Shown here: positions 7,985 to 16,840 of the stretch, piece after piece | How positions within the stretch are numbered: the stretch's first letter is position 1 | Layout of the letters: every line of letters starts with the position of its first letter | Origin: Albimonas marina | GTDB taxonomy: Bacteria > Pseudomonadota > Alphaproteobacteria > Rhodobacterales > Rhodobacteraceae | Direction: 5' to 3' | Assembly (NCBI RefSeq): GCF_029223255.1 | Contig: NZ_JARHUC010000002.1 | Coordinates: 682,001-746,000, forward strand | DNA length: 64,000 bases | Program-made: the position numbers and the translations under genes | Notes under the pieces: generated by a model | Told to the model about the DNA's origin: nothing | Databases searched by the model: none | The model's input: only the letters and a program-made list of their open reading frames with translations

Positions 7985-8812
7985 ATGACCACGCCCCAGC
8001 CGCCCGTGCATTTCTTCCTGCACGTCCCCAAATGCGCCGGCACCACCGTCGAGCGGCATTTCGAGCGGACGCTGGGCGAGGGCTTCCTGCTCGCGCCCCG
8101 CTGGCGCAACCCGCTGCGCGACGTGATCGGCAACCGCTACCCCTCCCTCGCGCCCGAGGACGTGGCGGGGGTGCGGGCGGTCTCCGGCCACTCCCTCTCC
8201 CGCTCGCTGGCCGAGAAGTTTCCGGGGCGGGAGGTGAAGTGCTCGGTCCTGCTGCGCGATCCGGTCTCATACCTGGTCAGCTTCTACAACTACCGCTGGG
8301 CCCGGCACGAGGAGCGCGGCCAGCCCGCCCCCGGGGCGTTCGACGCCTGGCGCGGCACCCAGCGGCGCAACCCCATCACGCGCTTCCTGCTGCACCGCTT
8401 CTTCGAGGTCGGCTATCCCGGCATCTACCGCCTCTCGACCCGGGCGCGGTTCCTCTACCTCGAGGCCGCCTTCCAGGGCTTCCACTTCGTGGGCGGCTAC
8501 CGGCGCTGCAACGAGGCGCTGGCGGGGATCTCGGAGGAGCTGGGCGTGGACCCGACGGTCGAGTCCGAGAACGTGGGCCACGTCAAACGCCTCTCGGCCT
8601 CGGACCTGAGCGAGGCGCAGGTCGCCGCGATCCTGCGGGAGAACGCCGCCGATGCCCTGCTGTTCGAGCGCTGGAAGGACCGCGGCTTCGAGCGCGCCGC
8701 CAACCCGCCCGACCCCGAGGCCGCCGCCCGCGCCCTGCCCGGCGCCGACCTCGGCGCGAACCTCGCCGCCGATCTGGAGAGCGCGGTCCGCCGCAAGCTC
8801 TGGCGCGGCTGA
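7985..8812 (+). CDS. Sulfotransferase family protein
   Basis: 275 aa. The N-terminus HFFLHVPKCAGTTVERHF is the PAPS 5'-phosphosulfate loop of the Sulfotransfer_2-like families, with the catalytic-type lysine in PKCAGTT. The later LLRDPVSYLVSFYNYRW matches the 3'-phosphate loop (R-D-P...S). It would move sulfate from PAPS to a hydroxyl group, probably of a surface polysaccharide or small molecule; the acceptor cannot be told. No signal peptide. GGAG precedes the ATG (7985). It is flanked by unrelated housekeeping genes. Confidence 0.82.
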   Translation: MTTPQPPVHFFLHVPKCAGTTVERHFERTLGEGFLLAPRWRNPLRDVIGNRYPSLAPEDVAGVRAVSGHSLSRSLAEKFPGREVKCSVLLRDPVSYLVSFYNYRWARHEERGQPAPGAFDAWRGTQRRNPITRFLLHRFFEVGYPGIYRLSTRARFLYLEAAFQGFHFVGGYRRCNEALAGISEELGVDPTVESENVGHVKRLSASDLSEAQVAAILRENAADALLFERWKDRGFERAANPPDPEAAARALPGADLGANLAADLESAVRRKLWRG

Positions 8813-9016
8813 GGCGCGCGGCCCGCGGCCCCTGCCCGCCCGCGCCTCCGCCCGCCCCGCCGCGCGGGCGCGCCCTCGGCCCCGGCGCGACGGCCGACGC
8901 GCGGCTCCGCTCCGCGGCCTCGCGCCCCGCCCCGAACCCCGCGGCACGCCTTGCCCGCAGGACCGGCGCCGCTATGATGCCCGCCAGCCGACGCCACCCT
9001 TCAAGATGAGGCCCGA

Positions 9017-9208
9017 ATGACCATCGAGGCGCCCGAGACCGAGATCGTCGAAAAATCCCGCATCGCCTGCGACGGCGGCGGCCCGGGCATGGGCCACCCC
9101 CGCGTCTGGCTGCAGATCCCCCAGGAAGACGGCTTCGTCGAGTGCGGCTACTGCGACAAGCGCTTCATCCTCAAGGGCGGCCCGGCCGACACGGGCGCGG
9201 CCTCGTAA
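9017..9208 (+). CDS. Zinc-finger domain protein (zf-CHCC, NDUFS6-like)
   Basis: 63 aa. The pattern C-x8-H, then ECGYCDKRF (C-x2-C) fits the CHCC zinc finger shared with the mitochondrial complex I subunit NDUFS6/13 kDa. Residues 18, 27, 43 and 46 are the likely zinc ligands. In alphaproteobacteria this small protein is often found as a single gene; a role with NADH dehydrogenase is inferred from the mitochondrial homologue. It lies 51 bases upstream of polA. Confidence 0.88.
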   Translation: MTIEAPETEIVEKSRIACDGGGPGMGHPRVWLQIPQEDGFVECGYCDKRFILKGGPADTGAAS

Positions 9209-9259
9209 GGCGAGCCGCCCCCGCGGGGGCGCTCCACGCATCGTTGACAGGAGGGCCCG

Positions 9260-12121
9260 ATGGGACCCGGCGACCGCCTTGAGCTGATCGACGGCTCGGG
9301 CTTCATCTTCCGCGCCTACCACGCCCTGCCCGCGCTGACCCGCAAGTCCGACGGCCTGCCCGTCGGCGCGGTCGCGGGCTTCTGCAACATGCTGCAGAAG
9401 ATCCTCGAGGAACGGGCCGCCAACAGCGCCGAGGCGCCGACCCATGCCGCGGTGATCTTCGACTATTCCGCGAAGACGTTCCGCAACGACATCTACCCCG
9501 AGTACAAGGCCCACCGCCCCGAGCCGCCCGAGGACCTGCGTCCCCAGTTCGCCCTGATCCGCGACGCCACCCGCGCCTTCAACCTGCCCTGCATCGAGAT
9601 GGAGGGCTACGAGGCCGACGACCTGATCGCCACCTACGCCCGCCAGGCCGAAGCGGCGGGGGCGAAGGTCTCGATCGTCAGCTCCGACAAGGACCTGATG
9701 CAGCTGGTCACCGACGCCGTCTCGATCGTGAAGCCCGGCCTGAAGGGCGGCGCGGACGAGATCATCGGCGCGGACGGCGTGCGCGAGAAGTTCGGCGTGG
9801 GGCCCGAGCGGGTGGTGGACGTGCAGGCGCTGGCCGGCGACTCGGTCGACAACGTGCCCGGCGCGCCGGGCATCGGGCTGAAGACCGCCGCGCTCCTGAT
9901 CAACGAATACGGCGACCTCGACACGCTGCTGGCCCGCGCCGAGGAGATCAAGCAACCCAAGCGCCGCCAGACCCTGATCGACAACGCCGACCAGGTCCGC
10001 GTCAGCCGCGAGCTGGTGACGCTCTGCGCCGAGGTCCCGGTCGAAGTCGGCCTCGACGACTTCGCCCTGCGCGACCCCGACCCCGAGACCCTGCTGGGCT
10101 TCCTGCGCCTGATGGAGTTCCGCACCCTGACCGCCCGCGTGGCCGAGCGGCTGGGCGTCACCGACCTGCCCGCCGCCGCCGCGCCCGAGGGCGCGAGCGA
10201 GGAGGCGAAGGGCGCCGTGGCCTCGACCGAGGCGGCCGGCGACTGGCGCGACCCCGCCCTGACCGCCCCCATCGACCCCGCCGCCTACGAGATCGTGCGC
10301 GACGCCGAGGCGCTGCGCGCCTGGGTCGCGAAGGCGCAGGACCGCGGCGCGCTCGCCATCGACACCGAGACGACCTCGCTGGACGAGATGGTCGCCGAGC
10401 TCGTCGGCGTCTCGCTCTGCGTCGAGCCGGGCGCGGCCTGCTACGTGCCGCTGGCCCACATGACCGGCGACGGCGACCTGCTGGGCGCGGCCGAGACGGC
10501 TCCCGGCCAGATGGACCGCGAGGAGGCGCTGGAGATCCTGCGCCCGCTGCTCGCGGACCCGGCGGTGCTGAAGATCGGGCAGAACCTGAAATACGACCTC
10601 AAGGTGCTGGCGCGACACGGGGTTCCGGTATCGCCCATCGACGACACCATGCTGATCTCCTACGCGCTGGACGCGGGCCTCCACGGGCACGGCATGGACA
10701 CGCTGTCGGACAAGCACCTCGACCATCGCCCGATCCCGATCAAGGACCTGCTGGGGACCGGCAAGTCGGCGATCACCTTCGACCGCGTCGAGATCGACAA
10801 GGCCGCCCCCTACGCGGCCGAGGACGCCGACGTCACCCTGCGCCTGCACCGGATCCTGAAGCCCCGCCTCGCGCGCGAGGGCCTGACCTCGGTCTACGAG
10901 GTGATGGAGCGCCCGCTGGTCCCGGTGCTGGCCGAGATGGAGATGGCCGGCATCAAGGTCGACCGCCAGCACCTCTCGCGCCTCTCGGGCCGCTTCGCCC
11001 AGCGCATGGCGGGCCTCGAGGCCGAGATCCACGAGCTGGCGGGGGAGAAATTCAACGTCGGCTCGCCCAAGCAGCTCGGCGAGATCCTGTTCGAGAAGAT
11101 GGACCTGCCCGGCGGCAAGAAGGGCAAGAACGGCGCCTGGGGCACCGGCGCCGACGTGCTCGAGACGCTGGCCGCCGAACAGGGCTCGGAGCTGGCCTCG
11201 CGGGTGCTGGACTGGCGGCAGGTCTCCAAACTGAAGAGCACCTACACCGACGCGCTGCAGGAGCATATCAACCTCGAGACGGGCCGCGTGCACACCTCTT
11301 TCAGCCTGGCCGCCACCTCGACCGGCCGCCTCGCCTCGACCGACCCCAACCTGCAGAACATCCCCGTGCGCACCGAGATGGGCCGCGAGATCCGCCAGGC
11401 CTTCATCGCCGAGCCGGGGAACGTCATCCTCTCGCTCGACTATTCCCAGATCGAGCTGCGCATCCTCGCCCATATCGCCGGGATCGACGCGCTGAAGCAG
11501 GCGTTCAAGGACGGCCAGGACATCCACGCGATGACCGCGTCCGAGGTCTTCGGCGTGCCGATGGCGGAGATGACGCCCGAGATCCGCCGCCAGGCCAAGG
11601 CGATCAACTTCGGCGTGATCTACGGCATCTCGGCCTTCGGCCTGTCGAACAATCTCCGCATCCCGCGCGAGGACGCGAAGGCCTTCATCGACGCCTATTT
11701 CGAGAAGTTCCCCGGCATCAAGGCCTACATGGACGCCACGGTGGCCGGGGCGAAGGAGACCGGCTACGTCTCCACCCTCTTCGGCCGGCGCATCCACACG
11801 CCCGAGATCGGCGCCAAGGGACCTCGCGCCGGCTTCGCCCAGCGCGCCGCGATCAACGCGCCCATCCAGGGCTCGGCGGCGGATGTGATCCGGCGCGCGA
11901 TGATCCGCATCCCGGCCGTGCTGGCCGAGCACAAGCTGTCCGCGAAGATGCTCCTGCAGGTCCACGACGAGCTGCTCTTCGAGGCGCCCGAGGCCGAGGC
12001 CGAGGCGACCATCGAGGCGGTCCGCAAGGCGATGGAGACCGCCGCCCTCCCCGCCGTCGAGCTCGCCACCCCCCTGGTGGTCGACGCCGGCCAGGGCGCG
12101 AGCTGGGCCGAGGCGCACTAG
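9260..12121 (+). CDS. polA: DNA polymerase I
   Basis: 953 aa, full three-domain enzyme for Okazaki fragment maturation and repair. The 5'-3' exonuclease spans about 1-300 (FRAYHALP, YEADDLIAT, SSDKDLMQL, GDSVDNVPGAPGIG). The 3'-5' exonuclease spans about 345-540 and keeps its metal ligands: DTETTSLD (Asp 368), NLKYDLKVL and YAAEDADVT, so proofreading should be active. The polymerase domain has motif A DYSQIELRILAHI (Asp 727), motif B RRQAKAINFGVIYG and motif C QVHDELLFE (Asp 903). GGAGGG precedes the ATG at 9260. The stop codon lies in the loop of a 7-bp GAGGCGC/GCGCCTC hairpin. Confidence 0.98.
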   Translation: MGPGDRLELIDGSGFIFRAYHALPALTRKSDGLPVGAVAGFCNMLQKILEERAANSAEAPTHAAVIFDYSAKTFRNDIYPEYKAHRPEPPEDLRPQFALIRDATRAFNLPCIEMEGYEADDLIATYARQAEAAGAKVSIVSSDKDLMQLVTDAVSIVKPGLKGGADEIIGADGVREKFGVGPERVVDVQALAGDSVDNVPGAPGIGLKTAALLINEYGDLDTLLARAEEIKQPKRRQTLIDNADQVRVSRELVTLCAEVPVEVGLDDFALRDPDPETLLGFLRLMEFRTLTARVAERLGVTDLPAAAAPEGASEEAKGAVASTEAAGDWRDPALTAPIDPAAYEIVRDAEALRAWVAKAQDRGALAIDTETTSLDEMVAELVGVSLCVEPGAACYVPLAHMTGDGDLLGAAETAPGQMDREEALEILRPLLADPAVLKIGQNLKYDLKVLARHGVPVSPIDDTMLISYALDAGLHGHGMDTLSDKHLDHRPIPIKDLLGTGKSAITFDRVEIDKAAPYAAEDADVTLRLHRILKPRLAREGLTSVYEVMERPLVPVLAEMEMAGIKVDRQHLSRLSGRFAQRMAGLEAEIHELAGEKFNVGSPKQLGEILFEKMDLPGGKKGKNGAWGTGADVLETLAAEQGSELASRVLDWRQVSKLKSTYTDALQEHINLETGRVHTSFSLAATSTGRLASTDPNLQNIPVRTEMGREIRQAFIAEPGNVILSLDYSQIELRILAHIAGIDALKQAFKDGQDIHAMTASEVFGVPMAEMTPEIRRQAKAINFGVIYGISAFGLSNNLRIPREDAKAFIDAYFEKFPGIKAYMDATVAGAKETGYVSTLFGRRIHTPEIGAKGPRAGFAQRAAINAPIQGSAADVIRRAMIRIPAVLAEHKLSAKMLLQVHDELLFEAPEAEAEATIEAVRKAMETAALPAVELATPLVVDAGQGASWAEAH

Positions 12122-12195
12122 CGCCTCGACCCCCGATCCGCCCTCCCCCTCCGCCGCCCGGCCCGTCCCGAGCGCCCCGGCGCCCCGCCCCCGGA

Positions 12196-12445
12196 CCTCG
12201 CGGAGCGCCTGTTTCCCGGAGCCGTCCGTCGCTGATGCCGTGAAGAGCGACTCGCCCGCCGGGGTCCAGGATCGCGAAGCGACCCCGCCTCTTGGCGGGG
12301 CTTGTCCTTGACCCCGGCGGGCGAGTCGCTCAGGCATCTTCGGCGACGGACGGCTGCGGGAAGCAGGCGCGGCCCTGTTTCCGGGTGAGCTCCCGAAGCG
12401 ACCTTCCGCGCGCAGCGCCCCCCGAGCGAGCCCCGCCTCGCGAGG
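12196..12445. repeat. Dispersed structured palindromic element, copy 1
   Basis: About 250 bases shared with 16841-17104. The core is a 166-base nested palindrome (12205-12370). From outside in: GCGCCTG/CAGGCGC, TTCCCG/CGGGAA, GCCGTCCGTCGC/GCGACGGACGGC, GATGCC/GGCATC, then a perfect 22-bp stem (12245-12266 with 12310-12331). Inside this is a junction with two small hairpins: TCGC-GAA-GCGA, and CCCCGCC-TCTT-GGCGGGG (12283-12300). A conserved 24-base tail follows from 12385, starting GTGAGCTCCCGAAGCGACC. It lies 75 bases after polA and fills the 392-base gap up to the next gene. No convincing protein is encoded. Confidence 0.85.
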
Positions 12446-12513
12446 TTCCCGCCTGACGCGATCGTGCGCCCCCGCCCCATGGCCCCGCACGGCCGGCCCC
12501 CTACCTCCCCTGC

Positions 12514-13545
12514 ATGACCGCCCCGATCTCCCGCCGCGCGATCCTCGCCGCCCTCGCCACGCTGCCCGCGCTCGCCGCGCCCGCCCGCCTGCGCGCCCGC
12601 ACGCTGGCCGAGGCCGACCTCGCCCCCGCGCTCGAGGCCGCCGCCGCCCTCGACCAGCTCCACACGCTCGCCGTGGCGCATCGGGGCGAGACGGCGCTGG
12701 CCCGCGCCTTCCGCGGGCCGTCGCCGTCGCAGGCGGTCAACGTGAAGTCGGTCTCCAAGACCGTGGTCGCCGCGCTCGCCGGCTGCGCCTTCGCCCGCGG
12801 CCTGCTCGCGGGGCCCGGGCAGACCCTGGGCGAAGCCGCGCCCGGGCTGATCCCCCCGCAGGCCGATCCGCGCGTCGCGCAGATCACGCTCGGCGACCTG
12901 CTGAGCCTGCGCGCCGGCCTCGCCCGCACCTCCGGCCCCGCCTACGGCGCCTTCGTCGAGAGCGGCAACTGGGTGAGCCATGTCCTGACCCGCCCGTGGG
13001 AGGCCGAACCCGGCGGGCGGATGCTCTATTCCACCGGCTCGACCCACGTGCTGGGCGCGGTGCTGGCCGAGGCCGCGGGCCGCGACCTGCATGCGCTGGC
13101 GCGGGAGTGGCTGGGCGGCCCGCTCGACATCGCCTTCCCGCCCTGGACCCGCGATCCCCAGGGCCGCTACCTGGGCGGCAACAACATGGCGATGTCGCCG
13201 CTGGAGATGCTGCGCTTCGGCGAGATGGCCCGGCGGGGCGGCGCGTGGGAGGGCACGCAGGTGCTGCCGCGGGACTGGATCGAGACCTCGTGGATCCCGC
13301 GCGGCCGCTCGCCCTTCTCGGGCGACGCCTACGGCTACGGCTGGTTCCTGCCCCGGCCGCGGGGCCACGCCGCCGCCTACGCCCGCGGCTACGGCGGCCA
13401 GGCGATCTACGTGGTCCCGGCCTTGGAGCTGACGGTGGCGATCACCTCGGACCCGACCCGTCCCGCCCGCAGCGAGGGCCATTTCGGCGCCCTCATGTCG
13501 CTGATCGAGGACCGGATCCTCCCCGCCGCCGAGCGCCTGGCCTGA
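12514..13545 (+). CDS. Serine hydrolase of the beta-lactamase (class C) fold
   Basis: 343 aa secreted or periplasmic protein. The N-terminus SRRAILAALATLPALAA resembles a Tat signal. The active-site SxxK is SVSK (Ser about 79 in NVKSVSKTV), and the second motif is the tyrosine of YSTGSTH; GYGGQAIYVVP fits the H/K-x-G region with a changed first residue. Family members include esterases and D-aminopeptidases as well as beta-lactamases, so antibiotic hydrolysis should not be assumed. The gene follows the dispersed palindromic element. Confidence 0.85.
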   Translation: MTAPISRRAILAALATLPALAAPARLRARTLAEADLAPALEAAAALDQLHTLAVAHRGETALARAFRGPSPSQAVNVKSVSKTVVAALAGCAFARGLLAGPGQTLGEAAPGLIPPQADPRVAQITLGDLLSLRAGLARTSGPAYGAFVESGNWVSHVLTRPWEAEPGGRMLYSTGSTHVLGAVLAEAAGRDLHALAREWLGGPLDIAFPPWTRDPQGRYLGGNNMAMSPLEMLRFGEMARRGGAWEGTQVLPRDWIETSWIPRGRSPFSGDAYGYGWFLPRPRGHAAAYARGYGGQAIYVVPALELTVAITSDPTRPARSEGHFGALMSLIEDRILPAAERLA

Positions 13546-13651
13546 CGCCGGCCGGTCCGCGCCCGCGCCGCGGACGAGCCGCAGGCCACGGGCGCGCGCG
13601 TCGCGCGGCGCTCCCCTCGCGGGCGCTCGCTCGGGCCGATCCGAGGACGGG

Positions 13652-14524
13652 TCAGGGCTTGGCGAAATCCCGCGCGTTGGCGATCGAGGGCACCCGGCTC
13701 CGCGCCTCGGCGACCGCGGAGAGGTCGAGGTCGACCAGCGTCGCCCCCACCGCCTCGTCCGCGTCCGCCAGCACCTCGCCCCACGGCGCCACGGCGAGCG
13801 AGTGGCCGTAAGTCTTGCGCTGCCGCCCCTCGGTCACGGCGATCATCGGGTGGGTCCCGGTCGAGGCCGGGGCCAGCACGAAGCAGCCGGTCTCGATGGC
13901 CCGCGCGCGCATCAGCGGCTCCCAATGCGCCTTGCCGGTGGGCTGGGTGAAGGCCGAGGGAATGGTCAGGATCTCCGCCCCCGCCTCGGCCAGCGCGCGG
14001 TAGAGCACGGGGAAGCGCAGGTCGTAGCAGATGGTCATGCCGATCCGCCCCCAGGGCGTGTCGGCGACCACCGCCTGCTCGCCGGGACGATAGGCGGCGG
14101 ATTCGCGGTAGCTCTCGCCCTCGCCCACCTCAACGTCGAACATGTGGATCTTGTCATAGCGCGCCACGATCCCGCCCGCGGCGTCGATCAGGAAGCTGCG
14201 GTTGACGAAGCGGCCCTTGGGGAACTCGGGCTCCGGCGGCGCCTTCAGCGCCAGCGAGCCGACCAGGATCCAGATCCCCAGCTCGGCCGCGAGCGCCCGG
14301 TAGCCCGCGAGGCTCTCGTCCTCGGCCTCCGGCTTCAGCACCTCCGCCTGCAGCTTGCGCGAGAAAGTCACCATGTTGGTGACCTCGGGCGTCAGCGCCA
14401 GCTCCGCCCCCTGCGCCGCCGCCTCGCGGATCAGGGCCGAGGTCGCCTCCAGGTTCCGCGCCGGAACGTCGGAGGCGCAGGTCTGGATCAGCGCGATGCG
14501 CAGGGTGGAGGGCGCCTCGGCCAT
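13652..14524 (-). CDS. Carbon-nitrogen hydrolase (Nit1/Nit2-like amidase)
   Basis: 290 aa nitrilase-superfamily enzyme. The Glu-Lys-Cys triad is visible in LTPEVTN, RYDKIHMFD and GMTICYDLRFP. The YDKIHMFDVEV and SYRESAAYRPG stretches match the Nit/omega-amidase branch, which clears deaminated glutathione or alpha-ketoglutaramate. It lies 8 bases after grxC on the minus strand, so comF-like, grxC and this gene form one operon. The pairing with glutaredoxin fits a glutathione-related repair role, which is an inference. Confidence 0.9.
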   Translation of the reverse strand: MAEAPSTLRIALIQTCASDVPARNLEATSALIREAAAQGAELALTPEVTNMVTFSRKLQAEVLKPEAEDESLAGYRALAAELGIWILVGSLALKAPPEPEFPKGRFVNRSFLIDAAGGIVARYDKIHMFDVEVGEGESYRESAAYRPGEQAVVADTPWGRIGMTICYDLRFPVLYRALAEAGAEILTIPSAFTQPTGKAHWEPLMRARAIETGCFVLAPASTGTHPMIAVTEGRQRKTYGHSLAVAPWGEVLADADEAVGATLVDLDLSAVAEARSRVPSIANARDFAKP

Positions 14525-14532
14525 GCCCGCGC

Positions 14533-14787
14533 TCAGGCCAGCATCGCGTCGAGCTTGCCGTCGCGCTCCAGCGCGTGCAGCTCGTCGCAGCCGCCCACGC
14601 CCTCGCCGTCGATGAAGATCTGCGGGACGGTGCGGCGGCCGGCGGCGCGCTGCATCATCTCCTCGCGCGCGCCGGGCACCGAGAACACGTCGTACTCGAT
14701 GTAGGGCACGCTCTTGGCGTCCAGCAGGCGCTTGGCGCGCACGCAGAAGCCGCAGATGGGGCTGGTGTAGATCTCGACCTGTTTCAT
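14533..14787 (-). CDS. grxC: Glutaredoxin 3
   Basis: 84 aa thioredoxin-fold protein that reduces disulfides and mixed glutathione disulfides. Active site CGFC (residues 12-15), TVPQIFI with the cis-proline, and GGCDEL for glutathione binding. Length is normal. Its ATG overlaps the stop of the upstream comF-like gene by 4 bases (ATGA), so translation is coupled. Confidence 0.95.
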   Translation of the reverse strand: MKQVEIYTSPICGFCVRAKRLLDAKSVPYIEYDVFSVPGAREEMMQRAAGRRTVPQIFIDGEGVGGCDELHALERDGKLDAMLA

Positions 14788-15725
14788 TCCGAACCTTCGC
14801 TCTCCGAGGGCGAGAATATGGGTCCGTCGGCCTCGGGCGCAACCCGGGCGAGGCACAGGGCGTCGACGCGGGCCGCGCCGGATGCGCGCAGCGCCGCCGC
14901 GCAGGCCGAGAGCGTGGCGCCCGAAGCGTAGACGTCGTCGACCAGCAGCACCGCCTTTCCCTCGATCCGCGCGCGCCGCCGCTGGGGGACCGCGAAGGCC
15001 CCGGCCTGGTTGGCCGCCCGCGCCTCCCGGCTCAGGCCCCGCTGCATGGGGGTGGCGCGGGTGCGCGCCAGCAGGTCCCCGCAATAGGGCAGCCCGGTGC
15101 GCAGCGAGATCCGCCGCGCCAGCTCCGCCGACTGGTTGAAGCGCCGCACGAGCAGCCGGCGCCAGTGCAGCGGCACGGGGGCGATCACGTCGGCGCGGTC
15201 GATCAGCTCGCGCCCCGCCCGGATCATCCAGGTGGCGGCGGGGCGGGCCACGTCCACCCGGTCGCCATGCTTGAGCGCCAGGGTCAGGTCCCGCCCCACC
15301 CCTTCGTAGAGCACCGCGGCCCGCGCCCGCGCGAACGCCAGCCGGCGGCCGAGGCAATGGTCGCAGAAGGGCGCGTCCTCGGCCCCCGAGATCGGGGAGC
15401 CGCAGCGGTCGCACAGCGGATGGGCGATGAAGATCGCCTCGCGCCAGCAGGCGGGACAGAGCGCGTGGGCCTCCTGCACCTCGGCCCGGCACCAGGTGCA
15501 TTGCGGGGGATAGAGCAGGTCCGCGGCGTCGGCCAGCAGCGGGCGGAGGGCGCCCTTCAGCCCCGACCACCCCACCCCCGCCGCGCGCCGCAGGCGGGAG
15601 GGCGGCGCGGGCTCGGCGCGGGCGCGGCCGTCCGCACGCGCGGCCGGGCGCCCCCCGCGCTCGGAGGCGTCGAGCGCGCTGCGCGCGGGGTCTGCGGAGG
15701 GGGCGGACGTGAGGAGACGGGCCAT
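14784..15725 (-). CDS. ComF family protein (phosphoribosyltransferase-like)
   Basis: 313 aa. Residues 1-60 are a low-complexity, charged extension. An N-terminal zinc-binding region follows (CTWC, CPAC, CDRCGSP, CDHC), then a PRTase-fold domain with the PRPP loop VLLVDDVYASGAT. ComF proteins take part in DNA uptake or phosphoribosyl metabolism; the exact reaction is not settled. GGAAGGAGG precedes the ATG at 15725. First gene of the operon with grxC and the amidase, and divergent from the methyltransferase. Confidence 0.9.
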   Translation of the reverse strand: MARLLTSAPSADPARSALDASERGGRPAARADGRARAEPAPPSRLRRAAGVGWSGLKGALRPLLADAADLLYPPQCTWCRAEVQEAHALCPACWREAIFIAHPLCDRCGSPISGAEDAPFCDHCLGRRLAFARARAAVLYEGVGRDLTLALKHGDRVDVARPAATWMIRAGRELIDRADVIAPVPLHWRRLLVRRFNQSAELARRISLRTGLPYCGDLLARTRATPMQRGLSREARAANQAGAFAVPQRRRARIEGKAVLLVDDVYASGATLSACAAALRASGAARVDALCLARVAPEADGPIFSPSESEGSE

Positions 15726-15891
15726 CGGCGATGCGGCCTCCTTCCCCTGTCGTCCCGCAGTCAATATATCCCGCCGCAGGCGCGGCGCCAGCCCGCACGC
15801 GCCCCTGCCCCGCAGGCCGGCTGCGGACAGGCCGCCCCGATCCGACCGACCCCGACCGCCGCCCCCAGATCGCCGAGGACCGCGCAAGCGC

Positions 15892-16794
15892 ATGAGCCAG
15901 CCCCCCGTCCTGACCGCGACCGCCTCCGCCGCCCAGCCGCCCGCGCTGTTCGATCGGGCCCTGTGGCTCGCGCGGCGGGCGCGCCGCGCCCTGCCCCGCC
16001 CCGAGGCCCGCTTCCTGCACGAGGCGGCGATCGACGGCGTGCTCGACCGGCTCGACATGATCGCCGACCGCGATTTCGCGAAGGCCGCGCTGATCTGGCC
16101 GGGCGCGCCGGAATGGGCGTCGGCGCTCTCCGGCCACCCCCGCGTCGGCGCGCTGGAGGTGGTTCCCCCCGCGGCGGAGGAGGTGCTGCCGCTGGCGCCC
16201 GGCGCCTTCGACCTCGCGGTGCTGGGGCTGACGCTGCACTGGGCGAACGATCCGGTGGGGGTGCTGATCCAGATGCGCCGGGCGCTGAAGCCCGACGGCC
16301 TGCTGATCGCCTGCGGCTTCGGGGGCGCCACGCTGGCCGAGCTGCGCGAGGCGCTGGCCGAGGCCGAGGTGGAGGCGACCGGCGGCCTCTCGCCCCGGAT
16401 CTCGCCGATGGGCGAGATCCGCGCCATGGGCGCGCTGCTGCAGCGCGCGGGCCTGGCGATGCCCGTGGCCGACGCCGACCGGATCGAGACGAGCTATCCC
16501 GACAGCCTCGCCCTGATGCGCGAGCTGCGGGCGATGGGCGAGGCGAACGCCCTGCACGATCGCAACCGCGCGCCCCTGCGCCGCGAGGTGCTGGCGCGGG
16601 CCTGCGCGATCCATGCCGAGCGCCACCCGGCCGAGGGCGGGCGCGTCGCCGCGGCCTTCGAGATCGTGACCCTGACCGGCTGGGCCCCCGGCCCCGACCA
16701 ACCGCAAGCCAAGCGCCCCGGCTCCGCCGTCGCGCGCCTGGCCGACGCGCTCGGCACGACCGAGCGCCCCGCCGGCGACAAGCCCGGCCGCTGA
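15892..16794 (+). CDS. Methyltransferase-domain protein (NDUFAF5/BioC-like)
   Basis: 300 aa. The fold is SAM-methyltransferase-like: the middle contains FDLAVLGLTLHWANDPVGVLIQ and ALKPDGLLIACGFGG, and the N-terminus is LFDRALWLARRARRA. This pattern (HW-x-ND-P then FG) is typical of the BioC/NDUFAF5 group; NDUFAF5 modifies an arginine of complex I and is conserved in alphaproteobacteria. That function is inferred from sequence pattern only. Divergent from the comF-like gene with 166 bases between them. Confidence 0.82.
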   Translation: MSQPPVLTATASAAQPPALFDRALWLARRARRALPRPEARFLHEAAIDGVLDRLDMIADRDFAKAALIWPGAPEWASALSGHPRVGALEVVPPAAEEVLPLAPGAFDLAVLGLTLHWANDPVGVLIQMRRALKPDGLLIACGFGGATLAELREALAEAEVEATGGLSPRISPMGEIRAMGALLQRAGLAMPVADADRIETSYPDSLALMRELRAMGEANALHDRNRAPLRREVLARACAIHAERHPAEGGRVAAAFEIVTLTGWAPGPDQPQAKRPGSAVARLADALGTTERPAGDKPGR

Positions 16795-16840
16795 GCCCGC
16801 CCCCGCCCCCTCCGGGCGCCCCCGGCGCGACGCCCGCGGG

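Noticed and set aside
8972-12490. Very long open frame (1172 codons) on the minus strand opposite polA
   Set aside because: It is antisense to an unmistakable DNA polymerase I, has an arginine/glycine/histidine-rich composition typical of shadow frames in GC-rich DNA, and contains no domain motif. Part of it translates the palindromic element.
12118-13482. Minus-strand frame including KVASGAH-type sequence, also seen opposite 16800-17100
   Set aside because: The similar peptides at both places come from translating the dispersed palindromic repeat, not from a protein family.
12514-13545. Antibiotic-resistance beta-lactamase
   Set aside because: Only the general SxxK and Tyr motifs of the fold are present; related esterases and peptidases share them, and there is no resistance-gene context.
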